Of a stretch of 25,343 bases of DNA, positions 1 to 5,497 are shown in pieces. Below the pieces are notes generated by a model, which saw only the letters and a program-made list of their open reading frames with translations, did not search any database and was not told the DNA's origin. Positions within the stretch are counted from its first letter, which is position 1. Each line of letters begins with the position of its first letter. Source of the DNA: a virus; the IMG/VR virus record IMGVR_UViG_3300046011_002258, positions 1-25,343 of that record; one strand, 5' to 3'. The translations under genes were made by a program, and so were the position numbers.

Positions 1-359
1 AGTATGCGGTTATTAGCTAGTCCTGGTTCATACTTCATAGAGGGGTGTAACCAAGAAGGTTTACCAACCTCAATCATATCTACTAGATTTTGTTGATGGG
101 GAAATGTCTTGTTCTTTAAGAAGCGATCTCTGAAGGTAGCAAAGCTAATCTCATTTACATCACCAAGTGCAAAGTTCTTATCTCGTAAACCTAGCCTAGT
201 TCGATCGACCTTATCGGCGAATACCTTATCGCTTCTACGGTAGTACTCGTAGGTCTTCATAGATTTGCCGGCTGAAGCGCAGGCTTGCTCTATTGTCATA
301 CCCTCTGCTACACAACCGAGAATAATTCGCTTCGCGATATCTGCTGAGTTCTCAGCCAT
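1..359 (-). CDS. terL: terminase large subunit, N-terminal part (cut by window edge)
   Basis: The gene starts at an ATG at 359-357 behind a strong Shine-Dalgarno (GGAG, 6 bases upstream) and runs off the left end, leaving 119 codons. The visible part opens with a helix-turn-helix-like segment (about residues 10-45, with EQACASAGKS) of the kind that selects packaging DNA. It then reads FPHQQNLVDMIEVGKPSWLH, which resembles the stretch just before the Walker A loop in terminases of aquatic actinobacterial and related phages. The ATPase and nuclease domains lie outside the window. The large terminase pumps DNA into the prohead and cuts it. No small terminase gene precedes it; the 850-base gap upstream may hold the packaging site. 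The call rests on the N-terminal signature only. Confidence 0.72.
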   Translation of the reverse strand, partial: MAENSADIAKRIILGCVAEGMTIEQACASAGKSMKTYEYYRRSDKVFADKVDRTRLGLRDKNFALGDVNEISFATFRDRFLKNKTFPHQQNLVDMIEVGKPSWLHPSMKYEPGLANNRI

Positions 360-403
360 TAATCTCCTTGTGAAAAAAGCGCCGGAATATCAAATTATAA
401 ATT

Positions 404-656
404 TATACTGGGAGGATGATAGGGGTTACTAGGAGTAACCTATTACACCTGCCGCGATAGTGTGTGTGCTCGGCTCGCTTCGCTGTCGCTTTGCTCCCGA
501 GCAAGCCTAAAGCGCAGTGAGGGGTAAAACCTCGGCTCGCCCTTAGGGGTCTCGCCGAGGCAACAGCCGAGGCGGTATGGGTCGTAAAACTAATAAGGTC
601 CGTTTTACTCCCCTACTATATATAAGGCGGGAAATATAACTCATTTCCCGTTTTTT
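404..656 (+). ncRNA. candidate structured RNA ending in an intrinsic terminator
   Basis: An AT-rich stretch with a TATACT hexamer (404-409) could be a -10 box, although no good -35 is visible. It is followed by stacked inverted repeats (424-440, 468-502, 530-560) and ends at a textbook terminator (628-656). No plus-strand protein gene lies upstream to need that terminator, so a short RNA of roughly 240 nt is one explanation. The same hairpins could instead be a terminase recognition site in DNA. It matches no RNA family that I recognise. Confidence 0.25.
628..656 (+). terminator. Rho-independent terminator, plus strand
   Basis: A perfect 8-bp stem CGGGAAAT/ATTTCCCG (628-635 with 643-650) has a 7-base loop and is followed directly by six Ts (651-656). 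The T tract makes it directional for plus-strand transcription. No coding gene is seen upstream on that strand. Confidence 0.75.
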
Positions 657-858
657 AGTAAAAAATCTTTATAAATGTGACTAACCTCACTAACAAAGTA
701 TATCAAATCGGACATAACGGACAGCACTGGTGGTAGCTCTGTGGTAGATCAATCACGGCGGTTTACAGTTCACTTTAGCAAAAATTTTTATTGTGGGAGT
801 ACTGGTATATAGTCTGGGTTTTTTAACTTGGTGGGGTCGGTTTACGCGGTGTCTGCCT

Positions 859-915
859 ATTGTGCGCCTATATTGTGAGCCTAATACGCCACTATTGCGG
901 GTAATTGTGCGCTTA
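859..915 (+). repeat. three iteron-like 12-base repeats
   Basis: ATTGTGCGCCTA (859-870), ATTGTGAGCCTA (872-883) and ATTGTGCGCTTA (904-915) follow the pattern ATTGTG(C/A)GC(C/T)TA. A related inverted copy, GGCACAAT, lies at 981-988. The first two are spaced 13 bases apart, the third 32 bases later. Such direct repeats in a gene-free region suggest binding sites for a replication initiator or a terminase, but no partner protein is identified. Confidence 0.4.
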
Positions 916-1043
916 TCGGTGGCTTATTGATTACGATTACCCCTTATTTAATAAAGATTACTTGGGCGGGCTACTTAATCGGCACAATATCGGCAGCAAT
1001 AGGGCGACATCTTAATTATCTTTGAAGCTCATTAAAAGCGATA

Positions 1044-1069
1044 GGGGCTACCTATTGCTAGATAGCCCC
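1044..1069 (-). terminator. possible weak terminator downstream of the DUF4192 gene
   Basis: A 7-bp stem GGGGCTA/TAGCCCC with a 12-base loop lies about 140 bases past the stop of the minus-strand gene at 1211-1750. Read on the minus strand, the stem is followed after a few bases by a short T run. The T run is not adjacent, so this is a weak call. Confidence 0.3.
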
Positions 1070-1210
1070 CTTAGGGTAAGTATCGCCTATCGGTTAATGA
1101 AGCACTTATCCATTGACCCGATACACCAACTATTACCCACCCACCAAATTTTGGTGGCTATTAAGTAGGCAATAGTTAGAATAATTAACCCCACTACTAC
1201 TTTACCCCTT

Positions 1211-1750
1211 CTAGTTATTCTCATCATCATCACCATAGATACCCGCGATTACTTTCGCGTGTAATTGCTTACGCATTACGGTAAATATCTCTGGACTATC
1301 GACGCTAGCAATAACCCTACGAATTAAGTTAGTTAATGAATAATTAGGGTTATCCTTATCCGCAGTATCTAGCCACTCGCTAGCCGTATGCTTATTTCCC
1401 GCTTCATAATTGGCTATAGCGCATAGGTTAGCAAGTGGGGCTATCGATCCACTAGGCGCGATAATTGCTAACTGCTGCCATAAGTTAATCAACTTATCGC
1501 GGTTATCCTCGCTAGTGATACCGATAGCATAATCTCTAACTTGAAGGTCAATTAGCGACCCGACTACTAGGTCAATAGTATCGCTATCCACTTCATCATC
1601 AGAGATTAACTTATTTATTGCTTCGACCCCATTAATCTCAAATTGCCTAACCTTACTTATCATAGTTTTTTCATCATCTATGTTAAGTAATGCTTCGAAG
1701 TTATCCCGAAGCTCATTAACTTTATTCTTATTTATCTCTATAGTCTTCAT
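1211..1750 (-). CDS. DUF4192-like family protein
   Basis: A 179-aa acidic, mainly helical protein of unknown function. The second half follows the pattern of the actinobacterial DUF4192 family: RDK-x2-NLWQQL (about 83-92), then IAPLANLCAIANYEAGNKHT (about 103-122), then a D-NPNYSLTNLI segment (about 131-142). The first 60 residues are not recognised, and family members are usually longer, so this would be a short form. It starts at an ATG preceded by GGGTAAG. It is the only minus-strand gene in this part of the window and has its own promoter (1799-1827). DUF4192 is common in Actinobacteria and their phages and supports the host assignment. Confidence 0.6.
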   Translation of the reverse strand: MKTIEINKNKVNELRDNFEALLNIDDEKTMISKVRQFEINGVEAINKLISDDEVDSDTIDLVVGSLIDLQVRDYAIGITSEDNRDKLINLWQQLAIIAPSGSIAPLANLCAIANYEAGNKHTASEWLDTADKDNPNYSLTNLIRRVIASVDSPEIFTVMRKQLHAKVIAGIYGDDDENN

Positions 1751-1798
1751 CTACTTACCCTATCTTTATTTTCTATCGTGGGGCTATCCCACTCTCCT

Positions 1799-1827
1799 AT
1801 TATGGGGTATATACCCTAGATAATCAA
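1799..1827 (-). promoter_or_regulatory. sigma-70-type promoter with a palindrome in the spacer
   Basis: On the minus strand a -35 TTGATT (1827-1822) and a -10 CATAAT (1804-1799) are separated by exactly 17 bases. The spacer contains a perfect 12-base palindrome GGGTATATACCC (1805-1816), which looks like an operator for a dimeric regulator. It drives the DUF4192-like gene. Related GGGTAT/ATACCC half-sites occur at 1827-1832, 1880-1885 and 2287-2292. Confidence 0.5.
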
Positions 1828-1927
1828 TACCCCCACCAAATAGAGATTATGGCGTGTCGTAGATATTAGCCTAGTTATAGGGTATATTCGCCCTAGCCTT
1901 CAGAGTGGGGGCAGATAGGTGGGAATT

Positions 1928-2095
1928 ATGGCTACGCGTAAGTATAGAGTGCCTAGTTATATTCGCCCTTGCGATAAGTGCGGGCAAGGTAAGGGATACC
2001 ATAGCGAGGGCGTAGATTATCGCTTATGCGATACTTGCTTTAAGGCTAAGTGTCTAGACCTTATCTCGCACTTATTAAGGGGAAGTAATGCCTAA
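1928..2095 (+). CDS. small CxxC/CxxC zinc-ribbon-like protein
   Basis: A 55-aa basic protein with two CxxC pairs: C15-x2-C18 (CDKCGQGKGY) and C34-x2-C37 (CDTCF). The spacing of 15 residues between pairs fits a treble-clef or zinc-ribbon fold that could bind nucleic acid or a host protein. It starts at ATG 1928 behind a GGTGGG-like ribosome site. The next gene starts inside its 3' end, with an 8-base overlap. Possible TATATT -10 at 1883-1888. It is the first plus-strand gene after the divergent promoter region. Function unknown; codon-scale overlap and the ordered Cys pairs argue that it is real. Confidence 0.6.
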   Translation: MATRKYRVPSYIRPCDKCGQGKGYHSEGVDYRLCDTCFKAKCLDLISHLLRGSNA

Positions 2096-2228
2096 GGTAA
2101 TCAAATCAAATACTGCCCTAATAGATAGGGAAGGTGAAGTATGGGTAGAAGCGGAATTAAGCGATACCCAAATTAAGCGGTTAATCAAGGCCTACGATAA
2201 ATTCGAAGTTAGCCTTAAAATAAAGTAA
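2088..2228 (+). CDS. small protein of unknown function
   Basis: A 46-aa protein starting at ATG 2088 with a very good ribosome site (AGGGGAAG, 3-10 bases upstream) inside the end of the previous gene. The sequence has a short beta-like N-terminal half (EGEVWVEAEL) and an amphipathic helix (QIKRLIKAYDKF), and a basic C-terminus. I do not recognise a family. It ends two bases before a long hairpin (2231-2273), so the two-gene unit 1928-2228 may be its own transcript. Confidence 0.55.
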   Translation: MPKVIKSNTALIDREGEVWVEAELSDTQIKRLIKAYDKFEVSLKIK

Positions 2229-2230
2229 AG

Positions 2231-2273
2231 ATAGCCCCCACGCTTATCCAAATCGGGTAAGTGGTGGGGGCTA
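2231..2273 (+). terminator. long stem-loop after the first two small genes
   Basis: An 11-bp perfect stem ATAGCCCCCAC/GTGGGGGCTAT (2231-2241 with 2263-2273) is extended inward by CTTATCC/GGGTAAG with one G-U pair, giving a near-continuous hairpin. It follows the stop at 2228. No T run follows it, so it may stabilise RNA 3' ends or act as an atypical terminator rather than a classic one. Confidence 0.45.
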
Positions 2274-2286
2274 TTACTTGCGAGTA

Positions 2287-2356
2287 ATACCCTATAATAA
2301 ATAGAGGGAGAGAGTGAGCGAACGCTCACCGAGAGAGAGAGAGAGAGAGAGCGAGA
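2287..2356 (+). promoter_or_regulatory. promoter -10 plus hairpin and GA-tract leader
   Basis: A perfect TATAAT (2293-2298) follows an ATACCC half-site (2287-2292); the -35 is not clear. The presumed 5' leader then has the perfect inverted repeat GTGAGC-GAAC-GCTCAC (2314-2329) and an uninterrupted GA run (2331-2351) reaching almost to the GTG start at 2357. The purine run probably serves as an extended Shine-Dalgarno. The 12-base core GAGCGAACGCTC recurs at 2970-2981 in front of another GA run and gene. Confidence 0.5.
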
Positions 2357-2716
2357 GTGATAGACCTAATAGGCGTTAACACTTATGCCCAAATAGTTAT
2401 GGAAAAATTAGAGGGCGAGGGAGAGTTAACCGATAAATTCAATGAAATAATTAATTCGCTAGAGAGTAAGTTAGCGGATAGGCAAGAAGTATTATCTAAA
2501 CTAGAGAGTAAAGCTAGAGAGATAGATAGCGATAACCTATGGAATAAGTATGAGAGTGCTGATGAAGCCTATGGTTATGGGGGTGAACTTAAATCCTTGC
2601 TAAGTGATTATCTATGCGGTTATGAGGATAAAGAAGGGTTAGAGTGGCAAGTGGCCGATCTAGTTAAAAAAAGTGGCAGCGAACTATTATATAGATTAGA
2701 GCGTTCCCAATGGTAA
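2357..2716 (+). CDS. hypothetical coiled-coil-like protein
   Basis: A 119-aa acidic protein starting at GTG 2357, directly behind a GA-rich leader. Residues about 18-60 look like a charged helix or coiled coil (FNEIINSLESKLADRQEVLS), and the C-terminal half is acidic with aromatic residues. Family not recognised. It overlaps the next gene by 7 bases. Its position at the head of the plus-strand micro-gene run suggests an early protein that acts on the host, but nothing in the sequence shows the target. Confidence 0.6.
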   Translation: MIDLIGVNTYAQIVMEKLEGEGELTDKFNEIINSLESKLADRQEVLSKLESKAREIDSDNLWNKYESADEAYGYGGELKSLLSDYLCGYEDKEGLEWQVADLVKKSGSELLYRLERSQW

Positions 2717-2871
2717 TCACTAGCATAGATAAGAATAGGGAAGGTGCGTGGCGTATATCTGCCTTCGTAGGTGAGGGAATAGATGAATACCTATTGACTA
2801 AGACCTACTATTTCTATACTAAGCGGGAAGCTATCCGCTTATTTAAGCAACAAATAAAAGAAAATAAATAA
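2710..2871 (+). CDS. small hypothetical protein
   Basis: A 53-aa basic protein starting at ATG 2710 inside the end of the preceding gene. The N-terminal part looks like a small beta-sheet (GAWRISAFVGEGIDEYLLTK), followed by a basic helix (KREAIRLFKQQIKENK). It resembles short phage proteins that fold as a three-stranded sheet plus helix, but I cannot name a family. Translational overlap with 2357-2716 supports expression. It ends eight bases before a strong hairpin (2879-2917). Confidence 0.5.
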   Translation: MVITSIDKNREGAWRISAFVGEGIDEYLLTKTYYFYTKREAIRLFKQQIKENK

Positions 2872-2878
2872 TCAAAAT

Positions 2879-2934
2879 ACTAGGCTAGTCTGCCCGAATA
2901 GGGTAGGCTAACCTAGTGCCCTATGAAGATAGGG
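2879..2934 (+). promoter_or_regulatory. two adjacent hairpins between gene blocks
   Basis: The first hairpin pairs ACTAGG with CCTAGT (2879-2884, 2912-2917) and AGTCTGCCC with GGGTAGGCT inside it (two G-U pairs). The second is CCCTAT-GAAG-ATAGGG (2919-2934). Neither is followed by a T run. They separate the first transcript block from the second GA leader, and could be a processing site, an RNA stabiliser or part of the leader of the next gene. Confidence 0.4.
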
Positions 2935-2968
2935 AGAGGGTAAGAGAGTGAGAGAGGGAGAGAGGGAG

Positions 2969-3004
2969 AGAGCGAACGCTCTATCCTAATTAGAGAGAGA
3001 GAGA
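2969..3004 (+). promoter_or_regulatory. second copy of the hairpin plus GA-tract leader
   Basis: The hairpin AGAGC-GAAC-GCTCT (2969-2982) contains the same 12-base core GAGCGAACGCTC found at 2316-2327. It is embedded in purine-rich DNA (about 2931-2972) and followed by a GA run (2991-3003) that abuts the ATG at 3005. The repeated order hairpin, GA run, start codon indicates a shared translational or regulatory leader. Confidence 0.5.
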
Positions 3005-3316
3005 ATGATCAACGCTAATCTAGTTCGTAATCGTATAAGTGAAGCAGAAGCTATCGCTTGGGATAACTGCCATAAGATTTATATCCTTATGGATAGTGAG
3101 CAAGTAGACCTTATGCGTGGCTATGGGTATGACCCAATAATCACCAATGAGGAGATGAACCCTGACGATATGTTTGATGAAGTTAAAAAGTGGTATGAGA
3201 ATAGTTGCTCATTACGCTTTATTCAGGCGGTATCTACTAATGATATAGACCCTAATCTGGGATTTGAGAGTTTAGTATCTCAGTTTGAAGATCAAGATGA
3301 GGAGATATCAGTATGA
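3005..3316 (+). CDS. hypothetical acidic protein
   Basis: A 103-aa acidic protein beginning at ATG 3005 after a GA run that acts as the ribosome site. It has an N-terminal helix (about 5-25), a short hydrophobic strand (KIYILMD, about 24-30) and a strongly acidic tail. Similar proteins occur in small-gene regions of phages, but I do not recognise a named domain. It is coupled to the next gene by a GTATGA overlap (the ATG starts 4 bases before the end). Function unknown. Confidence 0.6.
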   Translation: MINANLVRNRISEAEAIAWDNCHKIYILMDSEQVDLMRGYGYDPIITNEEMNPDDMFDEVKKWYENSCSLRFIQAVSTNDIDPNLGFESLVSQFEDQDEEISV

Positions 3317-3600
3317 ATACAATAAACAAACTTACTATTGATGAGTGGGATAAGAATTACAAACCTATCACCAATAAGTTTGATAAAAATGCCTCGTTTA
3401 ATGGGGTTATGTTTGAAACCTATGGGAAAGAGCTTGATTATGTGCTGACCCATAAGAATAATAAAATATGGACCCTAATAGACACAAGCAAGGGAGATAT
3501 AGCAATAATTAACGGCTATCACTTAGTTAATCGTATCGGCTACTTTATTACCAAGTCTGTTTGGGTAGAGGAGTATATAACTGTGGAAATGGGTGAATAA
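3313..3600 (+). CDS. conserved phage hypothetical protein
   Basis: A 95-aa protein coupled to its upstream neighbour by an ATGA overlap. The sequence reads as a compact mixed beta fold: FETYGKELDYVLTHKNNKIW (about 30-49), then TLIDTSKGDIAIINGYHLVN (about 50-69), then RIGYFITKSVW. Short proteins with a GYH-x-VNRIGYFIT-type motif recur in phages of many aquatic bacteria, by memory of the pattern and without a search. No catalytic residues are evident. Its stop overlaps the start of the next small gene by one base (TAATG). Confidence 0.6.
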   Translation: MNTINKLTIDEWDKNYKPITNKFDKNASFNGVMFETYGKELDYVLTHKNNKIWTLIDTSKGDIAIINGYHLVNRIGYFITKSVWVEEYITVEMGE

Positions 3601-3731
3601 TGAGTTATACCGTTTGGGTAGGTGGTGGAGAGATTAACTCTGACTTACTAAATTATGAACAAGCCAATTATCTAGCAGGGTATTGGATAGGTAGAGGTTA
3701 TGATGATGTGAGAGTGGAGGAGGTTAAGTAA
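3600..3731 (+). CDS. very small phage protein
   Basis: A 43-aa protein starting at the ATG that overlaps the previous stop (TAATG at 3598-3602) and ending where the next ATG begins (3731). The pattern is a beta-hairpin (YTVWVGGGEIN), an amphipathic helix (NYEQANYLAGYWIGRGYDDV) and a short strand (VRVEEV). This beta-helix-beta layout is common among tiny phage proteins that sit in such cassettes. Function unknown. The exact junctions on both sides are the main evidence that it is real. Confidence 0.55.
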   Translation: MSYTVWVGGGEINSDLLNYEQANYLAGYWIGRGYDDVRVEEVK

Positions 3732-3973
3732 TGAAAGGTTATTTTGTAATAGATAGGCAGGATACAGGGTGGAAAGAAGGCTACCTATGGAAATCTATTA
3801 AAGAGATAGCCGACAGTATCCGCGATTATGATGACTATAAAGAGTTAGAAGTATCTCATTTAACTCACTCACAAGTTTGCGACTTATGGGACTTTGAGTA
3901 TCACCGAATAACACCCGCTAATTGTAATAAATATGGTGTTAGACCTAGTGAACTAACAAGGGAGTATCTATGA
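3731..3973 (+). CDS. hypothetical protein
   Basis: An 80-aa protein whose ATG shares one base with the previous stop and sits behind GGAGGAGG, a very strong ribosome site (3717-3724). It has an N-terminal strand-turn-strand (KGYFVIDRQDTGWKEGY), a central helix (SIKEIADSIRDYDDYKEL) and the segment LTHSQVCDLWDFEYHRITP. Function unknown. It ends in CTATGA, coupling it to the next gene. Confidence 0.55.
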   Translation: MKGYFVIDRQDTGWKEGYLWKSIKEIADSIRDYDDYKELEVSHLTHSQVCDLWDFEYHRITPANCNKYGVRPSELTREYL

Positions 3974-4107
3974 AAGCTACACCGGCAATATGTGGCGATC
4001 ATCTAGTCCCAATAAGCGAGTGCGACTGCCTCAGTTATATGAGGGAGATAGCAAGTGCAGCAGAACGATTAATACAACTAACAAAAGAGAGAGAGGAAAT
4101 GAGATGA
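3970..4107 (+). CDS. small cysteine-containing protein
   Basis: A 45-aa protein starting at ATG 3970 in the CTATGA junction with the previous gene and ending in an ATGA junction with the next. Three cysteines and a histidine lie in the first half (C8, H11, C18, C20), followed by a charged helix ending in EREEMR. A metal site is possible but unproven. A longer ORF in another frame covers the same DNA (from 3990), but the coupled junctions favour this frame here. Function unknown. Confidence 0.45.
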   Translation: MKATPAICGDHLVPISECDCLSYMREIASAAERLIQLTKEREEMR

Positions 4108-4238
4108 AAGATATCTGTCAATTCTGTGGGTGGGAAGTAACTAAACCTGAATGGTATAATTACTACAATAAAAAACCATTATGCGATGACTGCAATATGG
4201 ATATGTCGCTTGAGAGAGAGAGGGAGAACTCTTTATGA
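4104..4238 (+). CDS. mini zinc-ribbon protein
   Basis: A 44-aa protein starting at ATG 4104 behind the purine-rich site GAGAGAGAGGAAATGAG and overlapping the previous stop (ATGA). It has two CxxC pairs: C5-x2-C8 (CQFCGWEV) and C26-x2-C29 (CDDCNMDM), a zinc-ribbon spacing. The frame is open upstream to 3990, but the added 38 residues are the out-of-frame shadow of the previous gene, so 4104 is preferred. It is one of four Cys-pair proteins in this plus-strand cassette. Target unknown. Confidence 0.6.
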   Translation: MKDICQFCGWEVTKPEWYNYYNKKPLCDDCNMDMSLERERENSL

Positions 4239-4399
4239 GTGAGATCAAGGGCTATGAATTCACAGAGGGCGAGGGCGATACTATTACCTGCGATTATTGC
4301 AATGAGGTATTTGGTAGCTGGTATAGCGATCTTACCCACGCTATATGTAGAGCTTGTTTAATACATAAGATAGTAATAGGGGAGAGGGAGAGCGTATGA
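4235..4399 (+). CDS. mini zinc-ribbon protein
   Basis: A 54-aa protein coupled to the previous gene by TTATGA and to the next by GTATGA. Cysteine pairs C19-x2-C22 (CDYCNEVF) and C38-x2-C41 (CRAC) with H35 nearby fit a small zinc-binding ribbon. The N-terminal 18 residues are acidic. The GA-rich stretch at 4211-4226 supplies the ribosome site. It probably binds RNA, DNA or a host protein, but the sequence does not say which. Confidence 0.6.
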   Translation: MSEIKGYEFTEGEGDTITCDYCNEVFGSWYSDLTHAICRACLIHKIVIGERESV

Positions 4400-4608
4400 A
4401 GGTGAGTAAGGTACTAGAACAATTAAATGATATGCCATTAGATGAAGAGTTAGTTATCAAGTGGTATAGAAAACAAGAGGTAGAAGAGTATAAGAAGAGA
4501 GAGATAAGCAGGGAAGTTTGGGAGTTTATTACCCAATGGGCGCCCGATTATATTTCAGAGGAAGACTTTGGGATATCAAGACTACTAGATAAAGCGGAGG
4601 AAGATTAA
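4396..4608 (+). CDS. hypothetical protein
   Basis: A 70-aa acidic, helix-rich protein starting at ATG 4396 behind GGGGAGAGGGAGAG. The sequence begins with KVSKVLEQLNDMPLDEELVI, a pattern seen in small phage proteins with a helix and a short beta strand (the expected strand being EELVIKWY). Function unknown. It joins the following gene by a TAATG overlap at 4606-4610. Confidence 0.55.
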   Translation: MKVSKVLEQLNDMPLDEELVIKWYRKQEVEEYKKREISREVWEFITQWAPDYISEEDFGISRLLDKAEED

Positions 4609-4874
4609 TGGGTAATATATTAGAGATATTCAATGAGCAAAAGAGAGATGTTGTTTTCTATGAGGTATCAGACTCTCAAGGTATAGCTATATGGGGCGGA
4701 GAAAATGTCCTAGAGGCCATTAAATGGTATCGTAATAGTCCTCCTGATAGTAAGGTTTGGGTGGGACAGTATGAAACGACAGAGGAGGAGGCTAAGTTAA
4801 CTATGGAGTTCATAGAGATTACGCCTATTGTCCTTGCTACTATTGCTAATTGTGTGGACAGGTGGCAGCAATGA
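4608..4874 (+). CDS. hypothetical protein
   Basis: An 88-aa acidic protein starting at the ATG that overlaps the previous stop. It has an alpha-beta character: FYEVSDSQGIAIWGGENVLE (about 17-36) followed by AIKWYRNSPPDSKVWVG (about 37-53), and a helical C-terminal half. I recognise no domain. An ATGA junction couples it to the next gene. An antisense ORF across the same region (4676-4912) is taken as a shadow. Confidence 0.55.
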   Translation: MGNILEIFNEQKRDVVFYEVSDSQGIAIWGGENVLEAIKWYRNSPPDSKVWVGQYETTEEEAKLTMEFIEITPIVLATIANCVDRWQQ

Positions 4875-5095
4875 GAAAACAAGCAAGACAAAGAACAGAG
4901 GCCGCCAAACAAAAAGCAATTAACTATAGAAATTACCGCAGAGTGAGAGATAGAGCACTAGCTAGATTAAGTAGAGAATACCCTGAGGCTTATCGAGCCT
5001 TTTACGAAGAGGAGTTAAAAGCTGATGAAAATATGGGTAAGAAATGGCTTGATATCGCTGGCAACACTAAGTCTAATCGTTTTCGCAGAAGGTAA
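4871..5095 (+). CDS. small very basic protein
   Basis: A 74-aa protein very rich in Arg and Lys, starting at ATG 4871 in an ATGA junction with the previous gene. The frame is also open from a GTG at 4850, but the junction and the preceding GGTGGCAGC favour 4871. The N-terminal 35 residues form a long basic helix (KQARQRTEAAKQKAINYRNY), a pattern compatible with nucleic-acid binding. Its last 71 bases overlap the next gene in another frame. Family not recognised. Confidence 0.55.
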   Translation: MRKQARQRTEAAKQKAINYRNYRRVRDRALARLSREYPEAYRAFYEEELKADENMGKKWLDIAGNTKSNRFRRR

Positions 5096-5447
5096 GTTAT
5101 CAACACCAACAGTAAAACAAATACCAAATGGAGTTATAGAGAATAGGAAGGCAACACAAGATGAGAAGAGTCGTAATAGAAAGCTCGCACAAGAGTACGC
5201 TTCGGCTGGTTGGGACTGGAGAGGAAAAGAGTGGACCTGCCTTAAGTCCCTTTGGACCCGTGAGAGCAGGTTTGATAACTATGCAAAGAACCAAAGAGGA
5301 TCAAGTGCTTACGGAATTGCTCAACTCCTTAGAGAGAAAGATAGCAGAGCTGAATTTCAAATCTTACGAGGCCTTAAATATATTGATGCTCGCTATGGCT
5401 CCCCTTGCAAGGCCTACAACTTTTTCCTTAGAAACAACTACTACTAA
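5025..5447 (+). CDS. secreted lytic transglycosylase-like protein
   Basis: A 140-aa protein with an N-terminal signal or anchor sequence (hydrophobic core about 8-21, after K2 and R6). The C-terminal domain has the lysozyme-like transglycosylase pattern of Actinobacteria: W70-x-CLKSLWTRES with E80 as likely catalytic acid, SSAYGIAQLL (93-102), and GLKYIDARYGSPCKAY ending in YY. C72 and C128 could form a disulfide. It would cleave the peptidoglycan glycan strand outside the membrane. It starts 71 bases inside the preceding gene and is the last gene before the terminator. It is not in the lysis block, so it may act early, for example at the envelope of the infected cell; that is inference. Confidence 0.7.
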   Translation: MKIWVRNGLISLATLSLIVFAEGKLSTPTVKQIPNGVIENRKATQDEKSRNRKLAQEYASAGWDWRGKEWTCLKSLWTRESRFDNYAKNQRGSSAYGIAQLLREKDSRAEFQILRGLKYIDARYGSPCKAYNFFLRNNYY

Positions 5448-5497
5448 TGAGTATGATAGTATTTAATTATTGATCGGCTCTCTCCGATCTAGAAAAG

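Larger units (their letters stand above)
360..1210. other. 850-base region without a convincing gene; hairpins, terminator and short repeats
   Basis: No ORF with a start codon, ribosome site and plausible protein was found here on either strand. It contains a perfect 7-bp hairpin at 424-440, a GC-rich hairpin at 468-502 (GCTCGG/CCGAGC), another at 530-560 (CCTCGGC/GCCGAGG) with a further GCCGAGG at 566-572, and a plus-strand terminator at 628-656. It also holds iteron-like repeats at 859-915, a GGGGCTA/TAGCCCC hairpin at 1044-1069 and a 17-base palindrome at 1141-1157 (CCACCAAA-T-TTTGGTGG). It lies between the terminase and the early genes, a usual place for a cos/pac site or an origin. That role is inference. 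Confidence 0.6.

Noticed and set aside
885-1025. A 46-codon open stretch on the plus strand that would read like a membrane peptide (residues such as LIGGLLITITPYLIK).
   Set aside because: There is no ATG or good start, no ribosome site and an in-frame stop just upstream. Two iterons overlap or adjoin it. Kept only as a note.
3990-4103. An upstream extension of the small zinc-ribbon gene (38 residues before M at 4104).
   Set aside because: It covers the previous small gene in another frame. The ATGA junction and ribosome site at 4104 give a better start.
4676-4912. Antisense 78-aa frame across the 4608-4874 gene.
   Set aside because: No ribosome site or known domain; an antisense shadow of a coupled plus-strand gene.
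5161-5466. A 101-aa plus-strand frame inside the transglycosylase gene.
   Set aside because: It lies fully inside a gene with clear domain motifs, and its sequence has no recognisable pattern.
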